Assembly: GCA_028095005.1 (NCBI GenBank)
Contig: CM051459.1
Location: 318,186,513 to 318,250,512, forward strand
Length of the DNA: 64,000 bases
Reading direction: 5' to 3'
DNA from: Rhynchospora pubera
Lineage: Eukaryota > Streptophyta > Magnoliopsida > Poales > Cyperaceae
The notes beneath the pieces were generated by a model. The model was not told the DNA's origin. It saw nothing but the letters and a program-made list of their open reading frames with translations, and ran no database searches. A program made the position numbers and the translations under genes. Within the stretch, counting starts at the first letter, position 1, and every line of letters begins with the position of its first letter. Of the stretch, positions 34,392-46,439 are shown one piece after another.

Positions 34392-37300
34392 ATGGCAAAC
34401 AGCACTAGAAATGCAAGAGGCTCAAGTCATGATGGCATTGAGGAGATGAGAGCTCAAAGCAGCCAATTGCAAGCTGAAATGGAGAAGATCGTGCAAGAAA
34501 TGAAGGAGGATAGCAAGCAGCTCGAGAACAAGCTATCAGCCTTGGTAATTGAGCAGATCAAGATCTCGCATCACAACCTAGATGGAAGAATGGCAACTAT
34601 GGTGGGGGATCATGTGAAGCAAGCTAATCAAGGGCTAGAAGAGAAGCTGAGCAGCCTTGGCATGTTGTTGGAGAGGTCCTTGAGGCAGCAAACAGGTAAA
34701 TGCTCAAATTTTGAAATGGGAGGAACTAACAGCTCTCATGGAGGGCTTAGAGTTTATGCTAGTGTCAGAATTGATAAGGAAGTTGGAGGTGATGAGAGGG
34801 GCAGTGGATTCAATTGTGCTAATCCCTCAATTGATCTAGATGAGGAAGAATTTAGATGGGGTGAAGGTTGTAGAAAAGAAGCAGAAAAGAAAAATTTCAG
34901 AATTAAAGGGAATAGAGGCATAAGTGTCCAGCTGCCTAGGATGGATTTCCCTCATGATGGAGGAGATCCTGAAATTTGGAGAAGGAATTGTAAGTTTTAT
35001 TTTGAGATATACCAAGTGCCGGAGGTATATAAAACTAGGATAGCTATTCTGAATTTTTCTGATGAAGTACATGAATGGTACATAAGTGTGACTAGTGGCC
35101 ATCATCAATTGCCCTGGGATTTGTTTGTGAATGAGGTGATAAACAAATATAAAATGAATGGTATGAAGCATCCAGTGGATGAATTCAAGAGGATTCACCA
35201 AACTGGTAGGGTGGATGAGTATATCTAGAGATTTGATAAGGCTAAAGCAAGGCTAATGAACTTCAACCCAGCCTTGAATGAGGAGTTCTTGATGGCTGGT
35301 TTTATTAGTGGGTTGAGGGAAGAGTTGAAATATACAGTTGAGTTGCACAATCCAAAGAGGTTGTATGAAGCTTTCAACTGTGCAACTAAGGTAGAACTCA
35401 GCAATGATAGCCAACATAGAAGGCCAAAGGTGATGAACAAACCCTCCAATCCTCAAAATTACCCCTTACACAAGAAGAAACCAGCAGTTGAGAGAAAGGA
35501 TGGTGGTGGATACAATCAATTTTCTAAATCTTGGCAAACCAATAACAATTCCAAAGGCACTACTTATGAGCAAAGAAGAGCCTTAGGCATGTGCCACCAC
35601 TGTGATGAGAAGTACTTTTCTGGTCATAAATGTGGAGTGAAGTTGTTGAATGCACTCAAGGGTACACAAGAAGAAGAGAGTGCAGGTGAAGAAAGTGATT
35701 TTGAAGAAGTAGAGGAAGAAGTGCAGGTGGAGCAAGCTGTAGTCACAATGTTCAATTCCAAAACCAACCCTAAAGTGAAGGTCATGAAGTTCAAGGGACA
35801 AATTGGCACTGTTCCAGTATGTGCACTGTTGGACAGTGGTAGCACACACTCTTTTGTGAACCCTAATGTGCTGCAGGAGGTGGAGTGCAACCTGATTCAG
35901 GCTGCACCTATGGTAGTCACTGTTGCAAATGGTGCTAGAATGGTTACTGACCTGCAATGTGAAGCCCTACAATTCTCTATTCAAGGGCATACATTTGAGA
36001 AAGATGTCAGGGTTCTGGATGTCACTGGTTATGACATGATTTTGGGATTGGATTGGCTTACCAGCTTGGGTCCAATGCAAGTCGATTGGGGTGCAGGCAG
36101 CATTGCATTCAAGCAAGGTGATAAGGATGTACAACTGCAAGTTAGAGAAGAAATGGCTAAGATCAAATTCATCAAGGAGGATGTAGACCTGGAAAAGGAA
36201 ATGAGGAAGGGCAGTGAGGTACTGATGGCTCAGATTTTTAGCATAGAGGTGGAAGAAAGAGGTTTGAGCAGAATGCAGCCTGTGTCTAGGGTGCATCCTT
36301 CCTCTCAGGTGCACCCTGCCCCCAGAGTTCACCCACCTTCTCAGGTGCATTCAGCATTGTAGATGCATCCTGACAGCCAGACTGAGATGCATCCTGGCAG
36401 CCAGACTTAGATGCATCCTGACTCCAAACCAGTGCACCCTGAACTCTCTGCAGTCTTAGAACAACACAAGGCTGTATTTGAAGAGCCCACTGCACTGCCA
36501 CCAAGGAGGACTGTTGATCATGCTGTGCCACTCCTACCTGACAGCAAGCCAGTCAACCAAAGGCCTTATAGGTACAGCTACTTTAAAAAGGTTGAAATTG
36601 AGAAAATAGTTACTGAATTGCTTAAGAACCAGCTAATACAACCCTCTAGCAGTCCTTTTGCATCACCAATTCTTCTAGTTAAGAAAAAAGATGGGTCTTG
36701 GAGAATGTGCATAGACTATAAGCAGCTGAATTCAATAACTGTGAAGAAAAAATACCCAATTTCAGTGATTGATGATCTTTTGGATGAATTGAAAGGGGCA
36801 AGGGTATTCTCTAAAATTGATCTAAGGTCTGGGTACCATCAGATTAGAATGAAGGATGAGGATAGGTACAAGACTGCCTTTAGAACTCATGAAGGGCATT
36901 ATGAATTTAATGTTATGCCCTTTGGACTCACTAATGCACCAACCACATTTCAAGCCCTTATGAATGGGGTTTTCAAGCCATATTTGAGTATGTTTTTGCT
37001 GGTGTTCTTTGATGATATTTTGGTGTATAATCAGTCCATGGAAGAGCATAAGGAACACTTGTCTCTAACTCTAGAATTGTTGTCCAAAAATCAATTGTTT
37101 GCTAAAATATCAAAGTGTGAATTTGGGTTGGAAGAGATTGAATATCTGGGCTACATAATCTCTCACAATGGAGTTGCTACTGACCCTAAGAAGATTGAGG
37201 CTATGTGTAACTGGCCATCACCAAGAACAGTCAAAGAGTTGAGATGATTCCTAGGTCTCACTGGATATTATAGAAAATTTGTGAAGAACTATGGAATTAT

Positions 37301-39388
37301 TGCCAAGCCATTGACTGATCAGTTGAGGAAGAACTCCTTTAAGTGGGATGACAAGGCAGAGAATGCTTTCAACACTCTCAAGAGTGCAATGGCATCAGTA
37401 CCAGTCCTAGCAATGCCAGACTTTACTCAACCCTTTGTGCTAGAAACTGATGCATGTGACAAGGGAATTGGTGCAGTCCTCATGCAAAATAGACAGCCAC
37501 TAGCTTATTTGAGCAAAAGCCTTGGTCTTAAGAGCATTGGACTTTCAACTTATGAGAATGAATTCCTAGCATTATTAACAGTTGTCCAAAAGTGGAAGCA
37601 TTACCTCATTGGAGGGCAGTTCATTATCAACACTGACAAAATTGCCCTCAAGCATTTGTTGGAGCAAAGAGTAAACCATGCCATGCAACACAAGGGTCTT
37701 TGCAAATTGATGGGTCTGGATTACAAGATAGAATACAAGAGGGGAGTTGCCGAGTTGATAACAAAGTGACAGATGCACTGTCAAGAAGAGAGGTGCATCC
37801 TGAAACTAAAAGGCAAGTGGTTGTTGGGGTGCATCCCGAAGTGCAGTCTGGAGTGCAGGCTGAGATGCAGGCTGTCACTGAGTTGATACCACAGTGGGTA
37901 GAGGAGTTGAAGTCAAGCTATATTGGAGATGAATGGGTTCAGGAATTACAAAATAAGTAGGAAAAGGAAGAGCTTGACAAGGACAAGTATTCCTTTCAGC
38001 AAGGCTTGTTCAGGTATAAGAATAGGATATGTGTGGGACCCACTAATGGTTGGAGAATTAGGCTGGTGAGGGAGGTGCACTCCACTTGCATTGGTGGCCA
38101 CTCAGGAGTTCTACCAACCTACCAACGAATCAAGAAGATATTATATTGGCCAAAGTTGAAAGAGATGGTACAGGAAGAAGTGAAGAATTGTGAAATCTGT
38201 CAACTAAACAAAGGTGAGCATGTGTCAATTCCTGGATTGCTTCAGCCAATACCAATTCCTGATGGAGCATGGCAAGGGGTTAGCATGGATTTCATTTCAG
38301 GTTTGCCTAAATCTGAAGGTAAAACAGTGATTTTGGTGATTGTGGATAGGTTCACTAAATATGCACATTTCATCCCTATGGCACACCCCTACAAGGCTAA
38401 AGATGTGGCAAAATTATTCATGGACAATATTTACAAGTTGCATGGGTTGCCAATGTCCATAATAACTGATAGGCACCCCTATTTACCAGCTCGTTTTGGA
38501 AGAATTTGATGGAGGGTCTCGGGGTAAAACTGAACTTTACCACTGCATATCACCCACAATCAGATGGACAAACTGAAAGGAAGGGTGAATCAATGCATTG
38601 AAAACTTTCTTAGATGCATGGTCTTTGATAAGCAGAAGCAATGGTGCAAATGGGTATCTCTGGCTGAACATTGGTACAATACAAGTTTTCATTCAAGCAT
38701 CAAAACCTCACCTTTCAAGGCTTTATATGGTTATGAACCGCAAGAGTTACCAATGCTGGGTGCATCCAAGGAAGAAGAAGGGAATGCAGGTGAACTGATT
38801 GTAAGAAGGCAGACTACCCTCCAAGTGCTTAAAGAAAATCTGGAAAGAGCACAGAAAAGAATGAAGAAAAATGCAGACTTGAAGAAAAGTGAAAGGAATT
38901 TCAAGGAGGGAGACTGGGTGTACATGAAGCTGCAACCATATAAGCAAGTGTCTATAGCTGGTCATGCAAACTCCAAGCTCAATCCTAAGTACTATGGGCC
39001 CTATGAGATTCTTGAAAAAATGGGTGAAGTGGCATATAGATTGAACTTGCCACCTGGGTCTTCTATACATCCTGTACTTCATGTGTCTCAGCTTAAGCAC
39101 AAGTGTGGTGAAAATACAGTTGCATCACCAAGGCTACCAGTGGTTGGTCCAAATGGTGAAGTGAGGATAGAACCAGAGGTATTATTGGCTAGGAGGGTGA
39201 TAAAAAGAAGGAATGTACTAATTACCCAAGTGTTGATTAAGTGGCTTAACAAATCTGAAAAGGAGGCTACTTGGGAAGACTTTGATGCAGTGTTGATTAA
39301 GGTGCATCATTGGATACGGGAGCATCCTGTAATAAACAATTGTGTAGTTCCTTTGCATAACTGTTGTAATTGTAAACATAATTATTGA
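34392..39388 (+). pseudogene. Ty3 chromovirus gag-pol polyprotein, interrupted
   Basis: Gag starts at 34392. Its capsid-type region is near 34930-35430 and the zinc knuckle CHHCDEKYFSGHKC is near 35591. Protease has LLDSGSTHSFVNP (35827). Reverse transcriptase has WRMCIDYKQLN, FSKIDLRSGYHQIRM and VFFDDILVY (36700-37030). RNase H (LETDACDKGIGAVLMQ) is near 37440. Integrase has the HHCC finger (GGHSGVLPTYQRIKK, CEICQLNK) and DFISGLPKSEGKTVILVIVDRFTKYAHF near 38290. The C-terminus has a chromodomain-like VLIKWLNKSEKEATWEDFD. In-frame stops lie at 35226 (TAG), 36361, 36409 and 37244 (TGA). A frameshift is near 37757, a stop at 37960, and further damage in integrase near 38490-38560. Between protease and RT there are repeats of VHPxSQ and MHPxSQT, with similar HPE repeats before integrase. 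No intact polyprotein can be made. Confidence 0.9.
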
Positions 39389-39917
39389 AGTTGCATGGAT
39401 AGTTGTTAACAGGCCAGGGCCCAGTAGACTTAATGGAGAGGATATGGTACTCGAGGGAATGGAGAAGCAGAGTGAATGAAGTCGTTAGACTGTTACGAGA
39501 GCTTTGGATTCCGTAACCAAACTTTACTTAGTTTTGCTTATTAGTTGATGTAATTAGGAATTAAATGATGTCATTAGCTAGTACTATATAAGGAGGCTGA
39601 GGAGAGAGAAATCATCATGAAATCAGATCTGAAATTCACTTTTCTCATTTTAGCTCTATTTTCGTACGAATTTTCTTGTATTTTCTAAATTCAATGAAAG
39701 AGTTGATTTCCAGTGCAATTTCTTCTTAGATTCTTATCTCTACTTCAATTTTCATCCAATTCTTATCTCAATTTCATTCAATTTCGTGATTTCTCTTCTC
39801 AATTACTGTATCAGTACCAAATCTGGTCTGGTACGAGTGCGACTGCGTCCCTGTATCAGTGCGAGCGCATTATGGAATTCTACAATTTCTACTGTCACAT
39901 CAAGTTAGATCGTGACA
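39299..39917 (+). repeat. 3' LTR of the Ty3 element
   Basis: Aligns with 33670-34297 and ends in the same GATCGTGACA. The integrase/chromodomain frame continues into it and stops at 39388, so the last about 30 codons are LTR sequence. Confidence 0.85.
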
Positions 39918-39922
39918 TCCTC

Positions 39923-42682
39923 CACGTGACCTTCCTTCCTCATCCGCCAACCACTCGGTCTCCTCTCCGCGGACCGCAGTCTAAAGCCAAATGGGGGGAG
40001 TTCGTTGTAGGTTGAATGTGGCAGATGGGGGAATTAAGTCCATTTCGGTGGGTGTTGGTCAAACCCTAAGTCCTCTCTCTCTCGCTGAGATCAACCCCTT
40101 CTGGTCTGCCCCACCGCCTCTTATGCTGCTCTTCTGTGAAGTCTTCCCCTCACTTGGAAAAAAAAAGAGGGCAAAACTTCTCCGTTCCTCTCCATGTCTT
40201 CGACGAGATGAACCGCCCACACCACCACCACACGAGGTGAACCGCCTCCGAAAAAGCTCCATAAGAGATATTCTACCTTTGCAACCAAGATTGAGAATGA
40301 TTCTAAGAATAATTTTACGGACTGTGACAAGTTTTACAAGGCATTTTGATGACTTTTGAATTGCCCCTTTTGAAGAGTAAAGCCGTGGTGCATGCAAATG
40401 TTAGATAGAATGAGAGTTTTAATAAGTTGCAGGAGGAAATCAAATCTCAAATTTGCCAGGTACATATTTTCTTATCCAAAATTTAATTGTAAGTTATTCT
40501 ATTAGTTGATAGAATAATGCAAGTTTAACCAGATATCTTCCTGACTTTTATTATCAGAAGAGTTGGTAAACAAGTTTAACCAATTGTGTCAACTAATTTC
40601 AATTAGAACCAAAATCAAAAGAATTGTTATTTATTTTTCAATTTGACTTATTAATTGGTCGGGTTTTTATTGGCCTCAATTCTGAGATATTGTGCTTTCT
40701 TTATGTCACAAAGGAAACTTTTTAAGGGACAAGAGACAATGGATGAGGTCTTATCTGGTAAGAAAATGGTGAAACAGACAAATTCATCCATTTTCTTACC
40801 AGACATGTTGGCCTAGCATCATTTTTGAAAAATTTAAGTTCATTTTAAATTTCATATTTCTTTCTTTTATATTTTTAGCAGGTGCTACTAACTTCATGTT
40901 TCATAGTAGATGCTACGAGCTTGATATTTATTGTAGCAACATAACACTTCGAAATTTGGACACTGGAATTTCTCCATAAAGTGAACTTTTCCTTTCGCTA
41001 TTTTGATTTTTTCGTTTTCAAGAGTTGTCTTTGCCATCGTTCCTGTCCTCCAAAGAAGGTACGCCAATGTTGCTACAATTGTCTAATTATTTTGTGCTTT
41101 CAGAAATAAATGGAGGCTGCGTGAGATAGTAGAGCCTTTAAAAAAAATTAGTTTGTACTTTGTTAATTTTGCCTAAATCTACACATAATGTACTGTTTCT
41201 CCAAGAGAAAGAATTAGAAAATTTAGTCATTTAAATATGGTGCTGGCTTCAATGTGATATTTTCTGAGGCTCATAAATGGATGAAAAGGAGTTTAGATCA
41301 ATTTCAATATGAATTGGATTTCTGATTACAATTGTTTTCAGGATTACAAATGTTTGTTTCTTTGGCCTTTTCTGTTAGTTGCTTGGTTTTCATGATTGGC
41401 TTAGGGTTTGATTACAATATTTAGGTGCTCATTATAACTGTATCTCGACTTGGCGACAAGCACATAATGAAGCATTAGTTTGCATATTTGTTAATAAAGT
41501 TAATTGTTAAGCTGAACCAAAAAGTTAACCTTAAATAAGTTAATTGGTAAGAACCTGGAGACTTTGTTAATTGGTAAGACAGCCATGAATTAATCGTGGT
41601 AACTCAAATTGGTACATGTCATTTAAAATACCAAACTTTCTGTTTTTGGTTCTTCTTTTACTTGTGTTTTGGTGTTTCATTAGGTAATGTTTCTTCATTT
41701 AATCAAAATTTATAGTTGGAAAATAGTAACATAAGATGGGGAACAACCATTTGTACATATACATTATACTGTGCAAGTTTCTGATTAGAGTACATATTTA
41801 TGTTCAGCCAGTTGTGTTTTTTTATTATGGTTTTGTGCAAGTTTGGTTTAGGGACAAATATTGTTTTAATAATATTTTGGCTCTTCGTGTCGCATGTGAT
41901 ATTCTGTCTAATATTTTGTTCTTCCTCGCTTGGTCTGTCCAAATAAGAAGAAGCGCAAAGCATGTTGTTGGCACTTCGCTAACGATATATGAATACTCTA
42001 AAGGTATTTCCATTTTTATTAATCTAAATGGCAGTAATTTATTTGAACTTCCTTTTAATGTTTTGTCATAATTCATTCACAATTTGGTGAGGTTGGCATA
42101 TGTGTTGGAACTCGAGGGTTTGCATAATTAGTTGGCTCAGATGCACTGTTGCCGAGATAGTTCATTGATGGGCTCTCTATTGGAAATTAGAGATGGTATA
42201 CTTAGTATTTTATCTAACACACCTACCTGATTTATGTCTATTTTGAGCATTAAATGCGAATCTTTTTTATATTTGAAAATTAAGGACCTCATGAATAATT
42301 TCAACATTACATACAACAATGAGAATCATTTTTTTACGTTTATAATTATTAATACATTTATGTTATAGGTGTGTCAACAGTAGTGCCAGGAGCGGTGGCA
42401 TCGTTGCATCTGACAAGTGCTTTTTGTTCCTACATCCTCAGTTTTATTTGTTGTGCTTTGCAAATAGAAAAATAAAAGTACCTTCTTCAATTAAAATGAA
42501 GATTCCCTGAAGCTAATTGATTTCTTAAACCTTATTCCCATTCTTCTGAGATACTAGAAAACTTCTTTGAAGCCGGTACACATATGGCGAGATACTAGAA
42601 AACATCTAATAAAATTCAGTTTGAGATATATATCGTTTTCTTTGAAGACATATTGTTTTCTCATCACTTTTTGAAAAATTAT
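39923..42682. other. Helitron interior, possible captured fragments
   Basis: The first 400 bp are GC-richer, like an exon or promoter region. The rest is AT-rich with exon-like islands bounded by GT/AG (for example around 40430-40460 and 41880-42000). No protein family could be recognised in any frame. Confidence 0.45.
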
Positions 42683-44424
42683 TGTTGTCCCTAATTAAAG
42701 GCTTAGAGGGGGGGTGAATAGGCACAAAAACAACTTTCTAAACAGGTATGGTCAATATTTGGTTCAATTCAAGCTTGGTCTAACAACAACAACAAGTCAC
42801 AAGCAATTCAAAGAAACAAGGAAAGTAAAGATAGAAGAAAAAAAGTGACACGCGATATATTACGGAGTTCCGACCCGCTACGAAGAGCTAGCCTTAGTCG
42901 TACGTCTCCGGGAGTTCCGCAACCACGAAATGGGGCGCGCTTCGTTCAATTCCACAACGAACGGGACTACAATTTCGAACCAAATCACCTTGTTACAAGC
43001 ACTCTCAAGGTGGATTGGCCTAACTCAATTAGACAAACACAAACACTCAAAGAATTAAGGTTCTAACCAAATCACTCAACAAATCTAGCAATTAGCACTA
43101 GTGGATTGGTTTACACAGTCTAATCTCAATGATTTTGCTATTTAATGCTCAAAACACAAGAGAGAATAAAGTCTAACTGATTGGAGCTCAAAAAGGAGAA
43201 ATTTCAAAGGTTTCAAGACTTGTTCAACAGTCCCAAGAGGCCCGATATATATAGAGGGCGCCAACAGCTCCAAAAACTAGTCAAAATAGACTCTACCGTT
43301 ATACAACGCTATATGGCGTTGTACAACGCAGAACTAGCCGTTGAAAAATCAAACGGTCACAGACAATGCCGTTGTGAGTTGTCAGAGCGTTGTGTAACGT
43401 TTTATATCGTTGCACAACGCTTCAGCAAAAGTCCAAAGCAGATGCTCGACAGTTCCGTTGGAACTTGTCAGAGCATTGTGTAACGCTAAGGAGCGTTGCA
43501 CAACAGAGAATTGAAAAGAAGGAAGGCAGTTCTGACAAACTCAAACAACATTGTCAGAACGTCATACGACGCTGACTGACGTTACACAACGTTGGCGTTG
43601 CTCAACGCTATTCAGCGTTGGCCAACGTAACCTGCACTTTTACATGCAAAAACGCTAGCAGCCTGCTTGCTGCATGCATGGAACATGGGTCATGCATGCA
43701 GCACCGCTGCTGAGCGATGTATGAGCGATGTTGAAGTGCATGGCTCAGACTAACGTTGTGCAACGCTGTATGGCGTCACACAACGTTGGCGTTGCACAAC
43801 GCTATTTAGCGTTGTACAACGCAACCTGCAGTTTTGCATGTAAAAATATCATCTTGCTTGCCTGTTGCATGCATGGGACATGGGTCATGCATGCAGCAGC
43901 GCTGTCTGAGCAGTGCAGAGTTGCATGCTTCATATCACCGTTGTACAACGCTGAATAATGTTACACAACATAGAAGTGGAAATGTTGTGTAACGTTAACT
44001 AGCGTTGCACAACGTTCTGACAAGGGGAGATAACAGATTTAACAGGTTTAAAAGCAAATGAACTATCGTTGCACAACGCTACTGAGCGTTGTGTAACGTT
44101 GTTCCAATCTTGTCAGAAAATTTGTAATTTAAGAGCGAATTAACTTTGCGTTGTGTAACGGCAAGTAGCGTTGTATAACACTTGACAGAAAAACTGAGCA
44201 TTTTACCAGCAAATTGATTGAGATTAGTTTAGATAATAAATATATCTAAACTATTGACTCTAACTAGTCCAAAGCAATCTCTTGAAGCTCCAAAACTTGT
44301 GCCACACTTGCTTTAATCCATTCTTCAAATAATCTAACTATTAAACACTAAATGGAAATGTTAGTTTTAGAGTTTCGGTGTTGTTTTGCAAATCGACAAA
44401 TCGAGAAAAAATGTTTAACCAACA
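42683..44424 (+). mobile_element. Solo LTR, family A (plus orientation)
   Basis: A 1742-bp unit, TGTTGTCCCTAA...TTAACCAACA, with exact duplication ATTAT (42678-42682, 44425-44429). A TATATATAG promoter box lies near 43246. Downstream, about nine motif pairs of the form GCGTTGCACAACGC, 6-base spacer, GCGTTGTACAACGC fill 43295-44190 (example at 43789 and 43809, period 20). It is a relative of 20476-21806 in the opposite orientation, and lies inside the Helitron. Confidence 0.88.
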
Positions 44425-44429
44425 ATTAT

Positions 44430-45117
44430 AAACCAGCCTTTTTGTTTTGTGTTTGATGTATAGATACTTGGGATAAGATTTATAGGGCCTTATACTCATG
44501 GTACATGCTTCATATGGTTATCCCAAATTTGTCGCTCAACTCCAAAATCCTTGGTTATCTTTCATGGATTTCACTCCAAGGGAAGCTCCTATGATTGGAG
44601 AGTTAGCATGGGTGGGTTTGACTTCGGGTGGATCTTGAAATATTTGAGTAATCAGAGATGTTTATTGGTAAGACTTAAAAGATGTTTATTGTTATATATG
44701 CTTTTATACACATTAAGCAAGCAAGATTTTTTTAACACATTTTTAAGGCGTAATTTGAGTTTTTATTTTACAATTTTATTTTACTAATATTGACCACTTT
44801 AGCCTTCAAGGAAAAGCTAATTCTATACACACACTTTTTAACAAATTAAGGTCTGCCTTTTATGAGCCATCTAAATTGCAATTCTAACTTACTATATATG
44901 ATACAGACATAATGTTGCATATATACTTAATGTTGCCTTTAATAAATCTCAAAATGTCAGCGCTAAATTATGATAGTAAGCATGTTTTAATATAAACAAA
45001 AATAAAAATGCAGAAATAAAATTACAGAAATAAAATCAATAAATTATGATAGTAAGCACGCTATAGTTTACTAATTATAAAAAAATCACATTCGGTAATT
45101 ATCAAAAATTCACCATG
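44430..45117. other. Helitron 3' interior
   Basis: AT-rich. The segment 44545-44660 reads as an exon-like frame (YDWRVSMGGFDFGWILKYL) that I cannot assign. The rest holds nothing recognisable up to the terminal hairpin. Confidence 0.4.
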
Positions 45118-45146
45118 GCGCGGCGAAGCCGCGCTTCCCCAACTAG
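45118..45146 (+). other. Helitron 3' terminus (hairpin plus CTAG)
   Basis: A perfect 7-bp stem with GAA loop (GCGCGGC/GCCGCGC), then TTCCCCAA and CTAG, followed by the host T. This is the canonical rolling-circle termination structure. Confidence 0.92.
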
Positions 45147-46114
45147 TATGTATTGATATCAATCACGATATCAGAATATAGCAAGAGTTGGAAATTAAAG
45201 GCTAGTGATAATCTATTATTTCATGATCAATGAAAATATCAATATCTAATTAATATCTAATTCAATTATTTTCCACTATCTGATTATTATCAATCAATGT
45301 AAGAGGCATTTCCATTTATGATTAGAGGCGTTAATTTTTGTTCTAAGTTTAATCTTTAGTACAAGAAAATTATCAGTTGTATCATATCAAATAAAGATTT
45401 TTGCATCAAAAATTCAAATGACACCTCTTATTGGTAGAAAGATATTTCCTGTCATATTTTATCTTTAGAAAGATTTTTGTATCAAATAAAGATTTTAATC
45501 TTTTGGTTAGATATGAAATTGGCAAATTTAATATTTCCAATCACATTTTATCTTTAGAAAGATTTTTTCCATGAAATAAAGATTTATGTATCAAATATGC
45601 AAATGGCATGTCTTATTTCTAGAAAGATATTTAGATAAAAACATTTCGTCAGATAGAATATGTATCAAATGGGGTTCAAATCAATAATGGATGATATTTT
45701 GTGCATTTATGGGTTTAAAATCTAAAATAATTATAAATAAGTTTATTTTGTATGTATCTTCATGCAAGGTGTCATTTTTGGAAATAAAATGGGTGTCAAT
45801 GGATCCCATTTGATCCATGTAAATCCGCCACTGAATATGTCTGGATCTCCGGAGCAAATGCCTGAAATTGGATTTATCTGAAATATAAATTAACTTCGCA
45901 CAGCAATATCTTGTGTATTTCCCCTAATGAATAATAAATATAAATTAACTTCCATGCAATTATTTCAATAGTCAACCGACATTCATTACGGCCGATGGCC
46001 GAAATCTGATATTTTCTTTGAAATTTTCTGGTATTTCTTCTCTTAATATCTAATACCAACACTTCGATCACTGTTATGATATCCGGTATTATCAGAATTT
46101 CTTGTACTGGCATG

Positions 46115-46362
46115 TAGGGCTGCAAAACGGTCGAACCGGTGACGAAACTAAGGTGTTTCATTGACGAAACAGAATTTTAGTTTTGTTGATCGTTTCGTCC
46201 GGACGAAACGATCGAAATGAACCAAATTTTAGTGATTTACGGACGAAATCGTTTCATTATTTCGTTAACCGTTTCGTACAATCAAACGAAACCGTTTTAT
46301 TATTTCGTTAATCATTTCGTCCAGACGAAACGAACGAAAAATTGTTTTCATTTTCAGCCCTA
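46115..46362. mobile_element. hAT MITE (248 bp) present only in copy 2
   Basis: It starts TAGGGCTGCAAAACGG and ends TTTTCAGCCCTA. It is flanked by CTGGCATG (46107-46114) and CCGGCATG (46363-46370), an 8-bp duplication with one change. Copy 1 has a single uninterrupted CCGGCATG at 10229-10236. The interior is made of repeated CGTTTCGT and GACGAAACG motifs like the hAT at 14636-19796. Confidence 0.9.
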
Positions 46363-46439
46363 CCGGCATGATATTGAAAACAGAGCAATGTCCTCTCGTC
46401 ATTCCTCAACGCCACCTTCAATCTAGGCCCAGATATTCA

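Larger units (their letters stand above)
33640..39917 (+). mobile_element. Ty3/gypsy chromovirus, degenerate
   Basis: The element starts TGTTACAG and ends GATCGTGACA, flanked by TCCTC on both sides (33635-33639, 39918-39922). The LTRs align over 33670-34297 and 39299-39917, about 95% identical by eye. The first few dozen bases of the left LTR do not align with the right side. TATATAAGG lies at 33964 and its counterpart in the 3' LTR. The primer binding site is TGGTATCAGAGC at 34301-34312 (initiator tRNA-Met). The polyprotein (34392-39388) has gag, protease, reverse transcriptase, RNase H, integrase and chromodomain in Ty3 order. It is inserted in the Helitron. Confidence 0.92.
33420..45146 (+). 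mobile_element. Non-autonomous Helitron with nested insertions
   Basis: The 5' end is TCTATAGTATTAATTAAAAC. The 3' end is CTAG (45143-45146), preceded 8 nt upstream by a perfect hairpin GCGCGGC-GAA-GCCGCGC (45118-45134). The host bases are A on the left and T on the right with no duplication. Joining the flanks (ATGCA/TATGTATTG) reproduces copy 1 exactly at 9135/9136. All of this is diagnostic for Helitrons. Removing the Ty3 element and solo LTR leaves about 3.7 kb: 33420-33639, 39923-42682 and 44430-45146. No Rep/helicase is encoded. Some segments look exonic (39950-40330, 41880-42000, 44545-44660) and may be captured gene pieces, but I could not identify a source. Confidence 0.9.

Noticed and set aside
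43295..44190. Regularly recurring palindromes suggestive of a CRISPR-like array
   Set aside because: Repeats are degenerate, spacers within pairs are only a few bases, gaps between pairs vary, and the array lies inside an LTR with TG/CA ends and a target duplication in plant nuclear DNA.
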